Both the position numbers and the translations under genes were made by a program. From NCBI RefSeq assembly GCF_023091745.1, contig NC_068910.1, forward strand, positions 9,150,272 to 9,214,271: a DNA stretch of 64,000 nucleotides, given 5' to 3'. This DNA comes from Budorcas taxicolor. Taxonomy: Eukaryota; Chordata; Mammalia; Artiodactyla; Bovidae. Under the pieces are notes generated by a model, which made no database searches, was not told the DNA's origin, and saw nothing but the letters and a program-made list of their open reading frames with translations. This document shows positions 36,701 to 45,500 of the stretch, one piece after another (position 1 is the stretch's first letter; every line of letters begins with the position of its first letter).

Positions 36701-39382
36701 CGAGTGGGTACCTTCACGTACGTGGCTGCAGAGGCACTAGTGTATCCTGACAAGCGGAGAAAATGAAGTCTTCCTTGCCTGGCAAGTGATTTCATGAGAT
36801 CCGACCAGAGTCTGGCCAGTCCTTTGGTGGTGGGTTCAGGACTTTCCTCTCACACTCAGCTCAAGACCTGGCTCTGTATTTGATAGCAGAGGCAGGAAGG
36901 AGCTGGGAGCAGTGTGGAGGCCAGCTCCCCAGGTCCAGGGAGGCATCCCATATTTTCGAGGTGGCACTGGGCCAGGCAAGGTCCTGTCCTCTTTCAGCCA
37001 TGGCAACCCCGCAGTGAAGGGTAACTCACTTGTTTGCAGGCTAGCATTTGAACCCAGGTCTGTCTGAATCCAAGCTCCTCTTCCCTGGCCTCTTCAATTT
37101 CCTGTTACTGACAGTAAAAAAGGAGGGTGAGTTACGGAGTTGCATTGGAGGCATCACGTCTTTCTGGGCCCCTGTGTTTTAGGTTCCAGTGCGTGTTCAG
37201 GGTGCTGCCACAATGCCTGTGCCCAGAGACACCTCTGCCCAGCGTGCTGCTGACGATTGAGCTCCTGTCCCTCCTGGTGGACCATGAGAAGCTCGCGGCT
37301 CAGCTCTGCTCCCACTCGGGTAAAGCAGGCCAGGGGATTGGGGGCACGTGCCCGGACAGCTCCGGCTGGTTGGAGGGGAGGGAGGTGGCAGGGATGGGCC
37401 AGGCACCTGCTGAGGCCTCCCGCAGCTTGTACCTCAGGCGGTGGGTGGGAGGGCAGAGCCTGAGTGCCAGCTGGGGCCTCCCTTCCAGAAGGCTGCCTCC
37501 TGCTACTGCTGTACATGTACATCACATCGAGACCTGACACAGCCGCCTCCGAGACACAGTGGCTGCAGCTGGAGCAAGAGGTGAAAGCACCAGAGCCCCT
37601 TTGTGGATGGCTTGCCACCCCACCCCACGCCAACCCACCGGAGGGGCGCTTTTCCTCCTTAGGGGACCAAAGAGGCTTTCATTCACATCGGTGACGTGTT
37701 TAGAAACTAAAAAGGAAGAGTCGCTTTGGGGGGCCCCCTACTATACAGATATAATACACGTGGATCCAGGGTATCCTGGGACTTGGCAGGGTACCTAGAG
37801 GTGGGCCAGGAGGCAGGGGGTCATTGGTGAGACACAGGTCTTGATCCTGAGTGTCTCCTGGGAAGGCCCGGGATACCATTACCTCTTGGATCCCATCAGT
37901 GCAGACAGTTCAGTTGCTCAGTTGTGTCCAACTCTTTGTGACCCCATGGACTACAGCATGCCAGGCTTTGCTGTCCATCACCAATTCCGGGAGACTGCTC
38001 AAACTCATGTCCGTTCAGTCAGTGATGCCATCCAACCATCTCATCCTGTCGTCCCCTTCTCCTACCTCCAATCTTTCCCATCATCAGGGTCTTTTTTTAA
38101 GGAGTCAGCGCTTCGAATCACGTGGCCAAAGTATTGAAGTTTCAGCTTTGGTATCAGTCCTTCCAGTGAATATTCAGGACTGATTTTCTTTAGGATGGAC
38201 TGGTTTGATCTCCTTGCAGTCCAAGGGACTCTCCAGACAGGCAGTTGCTTAGGCAACTGGAGCTCTGCGAGAAGCCTGAGAAAGCCCTCACCGTGACCGG
38301 AACTGGGGTGGTGGTCTGGCGCGGATGTAACCGAGTCTGTTCTCATTCTAGGCTGTGTGGCTTCTGGCCAAGCTGGGTGTGCAGAGCCCCTCCTCCCCAG
38401 TCACTGGCTCCAGCTGCCAGTGCAACGTGGAGGTGAGTGCCGGGGGCGGAAGGGGGCTGGCAGCGGGCAGCCCTGCTGGTGGGTGACAGGGCTGTCTGAG
38501 AGCATCCTGTGCTCCTTCACCAGGGCTGGACCCTGGTGCTGCCGCTCAGAACCCTCCTCACCCCGGGGGTAGGCTAGGACTGGGGCTGCCCCGCCGAGCG
38601 GGTGGTCTGGGTGCAGAGGCCACATGCCCTGACCTCCGCCCACGCCCTCCCGCAGGTGGTCAGAGCACTCACGGTGGTGCTGCACAGACAGTGGCTGACG
38701 GTGCGGTGGGCAGGGGGCCCCCCGCAGACCGAGCGGCAGAGGCGGACGGTGCGGTGTCTGCGGGACACGGTGCTGCTGCTGCACGGCCTGTCCCAGAAGG
38801 ACAAGCTCTTCACGGTGCACTGCGTGGAGGTCCTGCACCAGTACGACCAGGTCATGCCCGGGGTCAGCATGCTGATTCGAGGGCTTCCTGACGTGACCGA
38901 CTGTGAAGGTGAGCCTGCAGTAGGCCCCCCCACCCCAGCCCCCACGTGGGGTCGGCCCTGAAGTCCCCGGGCGAGTCAGACACTCTGGCCTTAAGTCAGC
39001 GGCCTGCCATCCACACAGCCTTTGCCAGCACCAGGCCACTCCTCCTTTTCCTGCTCTGGCTCCTCTCAGTATATCAGCCTGCCTTTGGCTTGTATCTACT
39101 GAGTCAGCCAGGCAGAGCCATGGCTTTTCCAGAAACATCCCTGTCTGAATTGCCTTTGTATCACTTTGCTTGCAGTAGCTGAGGGAGCGAGGCCTGGGTG
39201 TGGAAGGGACTGGTTAGTTCCTGTGGGCCTGGGGGGGCGGACAGAGTGGTGGGGCCACCCCCAGTCCCGGCACCTTTGGGCCTTCACCACAGAACCTTCT
39301 GGGTTTTGGCTCAGAGGCGGCCCTGGAGGATCTGTGTGCCATGGAGACCGACGCGGACGAGCCCGAGATGGACTGTGGCTGA
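21771..39382 (+). CDS. ATRIP: ATRIP, ATR-interacting protein
   Basis: Thirteen coding exons: 21771-22011, 24276-24406, 25018-25188, 27072-27190, 29357-29514, 30909-31010, 31305-31434, 31623-32315, 37183-37319, 37489-37580, 38352-38432, 38656-38908 and 39315-39382. All are GT-AG and stay in phase; the sum is 2376 nt, 791 aa, equal to human. ATRIP is the obligate partner of ATR kinase and tethers it to RPA-coated single-stranded DNA in the replication-stress checkpoint. Visible parts: a basic SKRAR patch (31-35); the acidic RPA70N-binding helix DFTADDLEELDTLASQAL (52-69); a coiled coil of about residues 108-217 from exons 2-4; a helical-repeat body; and near the C-terminus the EEAALEDL motif, matching the EExxxDDL PIKK-recruitment motif except for one Asp-to-Glu change. 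Start is the first ATG below the CpG promoter. No frame damage seen. Confidence 0.96.
23225..23340 (-). mobile_element. CHR-type tRNA SINE, reverse orientation
   Basis: A poly(T) head at 23232-23242 is followed by GCATGTGGGATTTAGTTCCC and GGACCACCAGGGAAGTCC. It lies in ATRIP intron 1, near L2-like remnants at about 22700-23170. Confidence 0.78.
23461..23729 (-). mobile_element. Dimeric Bov-tA SINE with target-site duplication
   Basis: Two head-to-tail Bov-tA units in reverse orientation are joined by the CACTTTCACTTTTCACTTTC linker. An 11-bp direct repeat GGGAAGGCTTC flanks them at 23450-23460 and 23730-23740. The element lies in ATRIP intron 1. Confidence 0.87.
26360..26560 (+). mobile_element. 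Ruminant tRNA SINE in ATRIP intron 3
   Basis: CCTGGGGGCTCAGGGGTAAAG, GGAGGAAATGGCAACCCATTCC and CAAACACGACTGAGCGACTA give the family order. MIR-like remnants flank it at about 26160-26240 and 26575-26760. Confidence 0.8.
26905..27018 (-). mobile_element. CHR-type SINE, reverse orientation, close to ATRIP exon 4
   Basis: GACCAGGGATCAAACCTGG and TTAACCACTGGGCTGCCAGGG are the reverse complement of the SINE head. It ends about 50 bp before the exon 4 acceptor at 27071. Confidence 0.7.
28240..28720 (+). mobile_element. L1 3' fragment in ATRIP intron 4
   Basis: This is the well-known L1 ORF2 3' end: AAATCAAAACTACAGTGAGG, then the GCTGGAGAGGGTGTGGAGAA word, the ATATGACCCAGCAATCCCAT word, and GAATATTACTCGGCCATAAA. 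It is 5'-truncated. A frame encoding KCWRGCGEKGTLSHCWWEC remains visible. Confidence 0.9.
28722..28815. repeat. (TA)n/(CA)n compound microsatellite with ~29-bp higher-order unit
   Basis: Alternating purine-pyrimidine DNA in which a block of (TA)n, TACACACACA and TATAAGTACA repeats about three times with a period near 29 bp. It follows the L1 fragment and probably grew from its tail. Confidence 0.8.
30300..30440 (+). mobile_element. Ruminant SINE fragment in ATRIP intron 5
   Basis: GAGAAGGAAATGGCAACCTGC to AGTCAGACATGACTGAGCAAC is the 3' half of a Bov-tA-type SINE. A MIR-like remnant follows at about 30510-30660. Confidence 0.75.
30441..30504. repeat. (AC)n microsatellite
   Basis: Near-continuous CACACA with three ACTGAAC/AGACTC interruptions, directly following a SINE end, a common place for AC expansion in ruminants. 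Confidence 0.85.
33240..35330 (-). mobile_element. L1 fragment, reverse orientation, in ATRIP intron 8
   Basis: The reverse complement carries L1 ORF2: near 34920-34880 the reverse transcriptase box reads LFADDILYIEN, followed by decayed thumb and C-terminal text, and the CACAACTTCTTTATCCATTC word marks the 3' part at about 33747. Many stops are present. It is interrupted by a BovB piece at 33541-33720. Confidence 0.8.
33541..33720 (+). mobile_element. BovB 3' end inserted in L1, with target-site duplication
   Basis: From AGGAGAAGGGGGTGGCATTG to CCGACATGACTTAGCGACTG is the BovB 3' end. The 11-bp repeat GTATT(G/C)CATTG flanks it at 33530-33540 and 33721-33731 with one mismatch, showing insertion into an existing L1. 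Confidence 0.8.
35745..35930 (+). mobile_element. Bov-tA-type SINE in ATRIP intron 8
   Basis: TGTGCTTAGTCGCTCAGTCTG, AATACTGGAGTGGATTGCCG and CTGAGCCACCAGGGAAGCC define head, middle and end. Confidence 0.82.
37905..38240 (-). mobile_element. BovB 3' fragment in ATRIP intron 10
   Basis: TTCAGTTGCTCAGTTGTGTCC to GATCTCCTTGCAGTCCAAGG is the BovB 3' region in reverse, matching 14125-14455 of this window with many substitutions. A short CAGACAG repeat at both edges may be its target duplication. It ends about 110 bp before ATRIP exon 11. Confidence 0.8.
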
Positions 39383-39445
39383 GGCCTGTGAGCACCGAGC
39401 CACATGGTGGCACCAGAGCCACTCCCATCCTTCCCTCCTCCTCTG

Positions 39446-39451
39446 ATTAAA
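39446..39451 (+). terminator. ATRIP: ATRIP poly(A) signal ATTAAA
   Basis: ATTAAA lies 64 nt below the ATRIP stop. It is the only hexamer of this kind seen before the TREX1 promoter. The 3' UTR would be only about 80 nt. Confidence 0.7.
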
Positions 39452-39599
39452 AGCACTGACTGGCTGAGAGCGCGCCAGCTTTCTGTTTCCTGAGTTTGCT
39501 CCGTGTGGGCAGAGCGGGAGGGGCAGAGCAGAGCCGGAGGAGCAGAGCAGAGCGGAGCCCCAGCCCCACGGGGATGAATCTGCCCTGGGGAAGGAGTCC

Positions 39600-40085
39600 T
39601 GCCCTTGTGGATTTGCCCTGAGTCATCCCTCTCTCCTGAGGCCACCGGAAGAAACCATTGTACGCAGGGGTGGAGGCAGCCCTCAGCCCAGGCCTAAACC
39701 AGGGAGGCCTGGGAAAGTGAGGCCACGGACTGGATGTAACATGGCCATGGCAAGGCGGCTCCCGGCAGGCCAAGTCATGGAGCCAGCCTCCCCCCATAGC
39801 CTGGTCCTCCCACCGTGAGCGTGTGAGGGCCCTGGTGCACCATGCTAGCCAGCGGGCCCACAGCCAGAGATCTGAGGCCTTTGGGGCAGCCCTGCGGGTG
39901 CCTGGGGAAGGACGGGTGCTATTAGGAGGGATGGCCCAGGCCAGCTGACAAGCGGGGCGGGCCGTGCTCACACCAGCCCTTGGGCGGGCTCAGGCCAAGT
40001 TTCACTTCCCGCCACTGCTGCTGCCGGCAGCGAGAACCAGCCAGAGAGTGTGCACCCTGAGTCATTGCTGCCTGCTGGCTCCTCG
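39600..40085 (+). promoter_or_regulatory. TREX1: TREX1 promoter and untranslated exon 1
   Basis: Two perfect AP-1 sites (TGAGTCA) lie at 39619-39625 and 40058-40064. TTTCACTTCC at 40000-40009 is the reverse complement of GGAAGTGAAA, the ETS-IRF composite element, and one mismatch from an ISRE half. A donor at 40086 (cctcg/gtaagt) ends a non-coding exon that pairs with the acceptor at 40375-40376 (ccccag). TREX1 is known to be induced by interferon and by genotoxic stress through AP-1, which fits these sites. The transcription start is not visible. Confidence 0.6.
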
Positions 40086-40397
40086 GTAAGTGAGAACCCC
40101 CAAGGGGATGAGGCAGGGTGGGAGCGCCGTGGGTGCCCCAACACACACTAAGAGGGCCCCAGGGGAGGAGCTGAGCCTTCCCCTGGACAGCCGAGTGAGC
40201 AGGTCCCACTAAAGAAGCCACCCTACCTTCTCTGTCTTCCTGCCTGATAGTGGGTGCTGGAGCTCAGCAACAGGATCTAATGGGGCAGGGAAGGCCTGAG
40301 GTGCTCCCACTCCACCAGCCTTACCACCCGTCAGCGGGCACTCACTTTCCCACCCCGACCCCTTGCTCCTCCCCAGGCTCAGCGGCAGACACCCACC

Positions 40398-41345
40398 ATG
40401 GGCTCGCGGGCCCTGCCCCCGGGGCCTGTGCAGACCCTCATCTTCCTGGATTTGGAGGCCACCGGCCTGCCCTTCTCCCAGCCCAAGATCACCGAGCTGT
40501 GCCTGCTGGCCATCCACAGATATGCCCTGGAGGGCCTTTCCACCCCTCAGGGGCCTCCGCCAACGGCACCCCCGCCACCCCGGGTGCTAGACAAGCTCTC
40601 CCTTTGTGTGGCTCCAGGGAAGGCATGCAGCCCTGTGGCCAGCGAGATCACGGGCCTGAGCACTGCCGTGCTGGCTGCACATGGGCGTCGGGTCTTTGAC
40701 GCCGACCTGGTCAACCTGATCCGCACCTTCCTACAGCGCCAGCCGCAGCCTTGGTGCCTCGTGGCCCACAATGGTGACCGCTACGACTTCCCCCTGCTCC
40801 GGGCCGAGCTGGCGCTGCTGGGCCTGGCCAGTGCTTTGGACGACGCCTTCTGTGTGGACAGCATCGCTGCTCTGAAGGCTCTGGAGCCGGCTGGCAGCTC
40901 CTCGGAGCACGGCCCAAGGAAGAGCTACAGCCTGGGCAGCGTCTACACACGCCTATATGGGCAGGCCCCGCCAGACTCGCATACCGCCGAGGGGGACGTG
41001 CTCGCCCTGCTAAGTGTCTGTCAGTGGAGGCCGCGGGCCCTGCTACGGTGGGTGGATGCTCATGCCAAGCCCTTCAGCACCGTCAAGCCAATGTACGTGG
41101 TCACAACCTCTACTGGAACCAACCTGAGGCCATCTGCTGTCACAGCCACTGTGCCCCTGGCCAGAGCCAGTGACACCGGCCCCAAGCTTCGCGGAGACAG
41201 GAGCCCCAAGCCAGCCCCTCCCCCAGTGAAGCGCCCTGGAGCCCCACCCGGGGAGGGGCTGCTGGCCCCCCTGGGCCTGCTGGCCTTCCTGACTTTGGCG
41301 GTAGCCATGCTGTACGGGCTGTCCCTGGCCATGCCCGGGCAATAG
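40398..41345 (+). CDS. TREX1: TREX1, 3'-5' DNA exonuclease
   Basis: The coding region is a single open exon of 315 aa (human 314), as in other mammals; a 5' UTR intron is spliced at 40086-40376. TREX1 is a homodimeric DEDDh exonuclease anchored in the ER that removes cytosolic DNA and so limits cGAS-STING signalling. All catalytic residues are at their canonical numbers: D18 and E20 in the Exo I box (LDLEATG), D130 in Exo II, H195 and D200 in Exo III (HTAEGD). R114 at the dimer interface is kept. The proline-rich loop is at about 52-62, and a hydrophobic tail helix (about 288-311) gives ER anchoring. It begins about 950 bp after the ATRIP poly(A) signal on the same strand, so read-through is possible. 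Start chosen by match to human MGSxALPPGP. Confidence 0.98.
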   Translation: MGSRALPPGPVQTLIFLDLEATGLPFSQPKITELCLLAIHRYALEGLSTPQGPPPTAPPPPRVLDKLSLCVAPGKACSPVASEITGLSTAVLAAHGRRVFDADLVNLIRTFLQRQPQPWCLVAHNGDRYDFPLLRAELALLGLASALDDAFCVDSIAALKALEPAGSSSEHGPRKSYSLGSVYTRLYGQAPPDSHTAEGDVLALLSVCQWRPRALLRWVDAHAKPFSTVKPMYVVTTSTGTNLRPSAVTATVPLARASDTGPKLRGDRSPKPAPPPVKRPGAPPGEGLLAPLGLLAFLTLAVAMLYGLSLAMPGQ

Positions 41346-41366
41346 GCCAGCAAGGGAAGTCTGACT

Positions 41367-41372
41367 AATAAA
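41367..41372 (+). terminator. TREX1: TREX1 poly(A) signal AATAAA
   Basis: AATAAA lies 21 nt after the TREX1 stop codon, so the 3' UTR is very short. The convergent SHISA5 signal is only about 170 bp further on. Confidence 0.85.
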
Positions 41373-41541
41373 AAACCCCCACAGCACTGAGCGATCACTC
41401 ACCTCTACCTGCCGTGGTGGCCTTACAGCTTCCTGCCCACACTCAGAGACCTGGGGCCAGGGGCACAGAAAATGAGTCTTTGCCCCCAATCCCAGCAGCC
41501 AGGGCTACAATGAAAGGAAGCAACAGCTCGAAATATCTGCA

Positions 41542-41547
41542 TTTATT
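41542..41547 (-). terminator. SHISA5: SHISA5 poly(A) signal AATAAA
   Basis: On minus, AATAAA here gives a 3' UTR of about 1.03 kb after the stop at 42559. I saw no earlier AATAAA on minus in that UTR. Confidence 0.75.
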
Positions 41548-42558
41548 ACAAACAAGGGTGCAGACCCAAGACTCCAAACACATTAAGAGGTCCCGACCTA
41601 CGACATGGTAAGACACGGACAGAGGGGTGGGGAACACCGAGGTATGTGTCTAGGTCACAGGAGCCCCCTCAGGGTCCCCTCCACCTTTGGTCCAGACGAC
41701 ACCTTGACCCAGGTGTCCCCGCTGCCAGGACACACCTAGGCCTGGGGTCCAGCAGCCGGGTAGCCTGTGAGGCTGGTGATGGGGAAGCAGGGACTCAGAG
41801 TCCCTCTCCTCTCGGGGAAGTCTCCGTCTAGGACCCAACGGTTTCAGCCTCACAGCAACCATTACACACATTTTGAAACAGAACACAGCTAAAATAGTTA
41901 GCGAACAGTAAAATAAAAACACTGCAGGGGGGACACCTGAGTGGACAAGTGGTCATAGGCTGCCCTGTCCACCTGTGAAAGGCGCCAGGGCCAACCGGGG
42001 CAACCAGAACCGTGGGTAAGTGTGGGCCTCCAGGTGGTCCCAGGAAGGGTGCAAGAAGGGTCCAGAAAGATAGTTTTCAGGAAGGGTGGGGCTCCGCCTG
42101 AGGCGCTCAGATAACCAGGCCACCCACCCTCCACGGGGCAAGGCCCCGGCTGCGGGAGCCACAGGAAAGATCGAGACCCACCTGCAGTCTTCAGCCTCAC
42201 CCGCTCGCCCGCACCGTGGCTCTAGTGCTTCAGAGACGGCTAGCCATGCCACAGAAACCGGAAGACGGGTGCATCCTGCCCACACAAAAGCTGAGCTGTC
42301 CTAGTACGACAAGCATCCCTGCTCCAGCCCCAGGTCTCGCTGGGGTGGCTGGAAAAGAACCGTTCTGTGGGGTTCCAGGAAGCATAATCTCAGGTGAGGA
42401 GGGGAGCACAACATGGTCCCGGCAACTCTGCCATGGGCTGCTTCGCGCACCCCTCATTGCCATCACACACACCATGCCCGGGGAGAGAGGCCCGCACCCG
42501 CACACCCAGTCACACACGCAGGACAGATCAGCTGGTAGCCAGAGACACCAGGGAGTGC

Positions 42559-45500
42559 TCAGGAGACTATCTTTGGGGGCTCCATGTAGGCCGGATTATA
42601 AGGAGGCTGGCTGGCAGGGTAGGGCAGGGCTGCATCTCCTGAAAACAGAGAGGATACCAGTTAGCTGTGGTCGTGGCTGCAGGGGGTCAGGCATGGCGGA
42701 GTCGGCAGGCGTACTCACCCGCCATCGTCTCGTGGTAGGCGGGGGGGCCCATGGGCTGGGTCGGGTAGGGTGCTGTTGGCAGCCCCGGCTGGGGGACCAC
42801 GGAGTGGTAGCCCTGGTACGTTGGTCCAGGGTAGCTGGGCGGTTGCAAGTAAGGGGTGTGGGTCACCGTGGTGGCCATGGTGGTGGTCACAACCGCTGCA
42901 AAGAGAGCCCCGGTCAGGAGCGCCAGGCTGGCCACCCCGCCCTCCAGCTCAGGCCAGCCAGGGCCCTGGCGAGCCCACCACACCACCCGGGTCTGTGCTG
43001 CCCCCGAGGGGTCACCGTGGGGCAGGGGGGGATGCTCACGTCGTGGGCGCCGGCACATCTTGTACAAACAGCAGCAGGAGCAGGTGCAGCAGATGATAAC
43101 AGTGACCACGCCAATCACAAAGAGGGTCACCCCGATGGCGAGCACTGTGCCGAACCTGGCAGAAAGCCAGTCAGTGCTCCAGTGGCCGAGACCCCACACC
43201 TCCACTGCCGGCGCCATGGGTTCGATCCCCAGTCAGGGAACAAAGATCCCCCATGCCGCACACGGCCAAAAAAAAGAACCTAAATAAAGCCAGTCAAGAT
43301 CCAGGGCCTCCCGCCCCCACCCAGGACCGGTAGTCCACACCACACCCACTCCCAGATGGCACCTCTCTAGCTGGAGGAGAATGGGCAACACAGATAAACG
43401 CACTTCTGGGGTGTGGAGCTGGACCCTGTTTCACCCTCAAGTGTTTCCTCAAGTATGGGGTTGACCTTGGCTGCACCCGGGATGCCCCTTAGGAGCTTGG
43501 GAGACAGCTCTTCAGGTGTCCTCCCCCATACTCATGTCTTGTCCGCCTCCACTGAGCCAGCAGCACACGCACACCCAGTACCCACCACCAGCCAGGCCTA
43601 GGGTGGCTTGAATCCAAATCTCAGACGTGGGTGAGAAAGACCAACTCAGGGCCTCTGGGAGCCCACAGACCATTACAGGAGGCAAGGGTTGAAGGGAAAA
43701 TGACTCAGGAAGCACAGGTAATGAATCACAGGGAGAAGTTTCCAGGAGCGGGGAGACCAGTGTGGCCAGGACGGCAGGGAGTGGTATGGCTGCAGGCCCC
43801 TGGAGTGACGGGGAGCCTGCGGGGTGCCAAACATCATGCCAGATGTCCTCATACACCCTCACTCCAACCCGAGGGGCAGGCAGGTGGGTCAACCAAGAGC
43901 CAGGCGAGAGGAGGCCTCCCTGCCTACGCGGGCCCCTCAGCAAGGCCCAGGCCTGAGTGGAGACTCCGCCACCTGAGAAGGCTGGCCCTGGGCGGGAAAT
44001 CCACCAAAGCCGACTCTCAAGGGCAGCCGCAGCCCCCTGCTGTTCTCCCGTTCCCAGAGGCCAAGCAGTATTCCTTCCAGTAAAAGGGAACTGCACCAAC
44101 CAGCTGTTCCATTAAAACATGGAAGGGGCTTGGTGAGCTGTGAGCTGTAGGCTCCCTTGAGGCCTGGAGGAAGGTCGAGGGGACGGTGCCCCCGCTTCCC
44201 CGCCCTGAGTGGAGGGTCTTCCATCTCATAGGCCAGCTGACGTCACAGCTCTGGGACGGACTAAGGACAGACCCTCCCGCCCCAGACTCAAAATACCCAA
44301 TTGCATTCATAAAACAGGAGCCACTGGCCACTGTGCGGCCCAGACCAAGGCCCCAAGTCAGAACAGTGGGAGTCAGCCGGTGCCGCCTGCCTAAGCAGAG
44401 GAGCCTGTAGCTGCCGTTCACCCGCAAGCTCCTCCCAGGCCCTCTGCTGACCAAGGATGCAGACACAGACCCGTGTGTGCACACATCCACACACACACGC
44501 ACACACGCACACACAAGCGCGCGCAATGAATGACACATGACTGCAGGGCCCCCACCAATCTCTAATCTCTCTCTCCCACTCCCTTCCTCTCTTCCGTCTC
44601 TATCTGACACACAGCACAGTACCGGCACCCAGGCTCACCCCATGTTAGTCTCTGCCTTCATTCAAGGGCCTCTCGCGCCCAGGGGCTTCCCCATTCCATC
44701 CCCAGGCCACTCAGTTTCAATCTCCTCCCCTTTCCAGGAAAAGTAAAGCGAATCTCCTGGGCCCTCCCTAGCCCTGACGTCAGAAGCAGGAAGGACAGAG
44801 CCTCTTAAAGACACACTGCGGTGGATGCCCCAGCTGCGCTCCAGACTGGGGCCAGGATGGGGGAGGGAAAAGCTCCCGGAGTTGCCTCCCCTCCCCACTG
44901 TCCAAGGGGTCCCCAACCACACTCCTGCTCTGCCTGGCTGAGCCCGCCAGCCCCGTTCCAGCCGTCCACTCAGTGGGCACTTCAGCCATCTGAGCCCACC
45001 CGCAGACCCAGGGCCCGCCGGCCACTCCCCTCAGCTCCTCTTCTGCCACCAGTGCATGCTGCCGGTCTCAAATCTGAACCCACCCAAGTCCCCGTGGCCA
45101 GCCTGGCACGTCTGATCTTGTTGCTCCTCCTCAAGAGACTAGCATGGCTCCTGGAGCTCCTGGGATCATGCAGGAATTTGCTTTATAGTTTCTTTGTAAA
45201 CTCTGTGTAATGTGTATGTATCTGTACTTCTCTCTTTGTGTGGAGATATAATGGACTTCCCTGGTGAATCAGATGGTAAAGAATCTGCCTGCAATGCAGG
45301 AGACCCGGGTTCAATCCCTGCGTGAGGAAGATCCCCTGGAGGAGGGTATGGCAACCCACTCCAGTTTTCTTGCCTGGAGAATCCCATGGACAGAGGAGCC
45401 TGGTAGGCTACAGTCCACGGGGTCACAAAGTGTCAGATATGACTGAGTGAGTAACACTAATAACTAATAGTGTGATAAGAGAGGGAAAAAAATCTAGCAT

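Noticed and set aside
37154..39138. Minus-strand frames opposite ATRIP exons 9-12
   Set aside because: Shadows of GC-rich ATRIP coding exons; no splice logic of their own.
40398..41345. TREX1 as a retrocopy because its coding region is intronless
   Set aside because: All mammalian TREX1 genes have an intronless coding exon; a 5' UTR intron, intact catalytic residues and syntenic position show the native gene.
42216..43283. 355-aa plus-strand frame opposite SHISA5
   Set aside because: It is the antisense shadow of SHISA5 exons and includes SINE sequence at its end.
45285..45325. tRNA gene-like A and B boxes in SINEs (GGGTTCAATCCC)
   Set aside because: These are the tRNA-derived heads of SINEs without a full cloverleaf; the same holds for all other SINE copies here.
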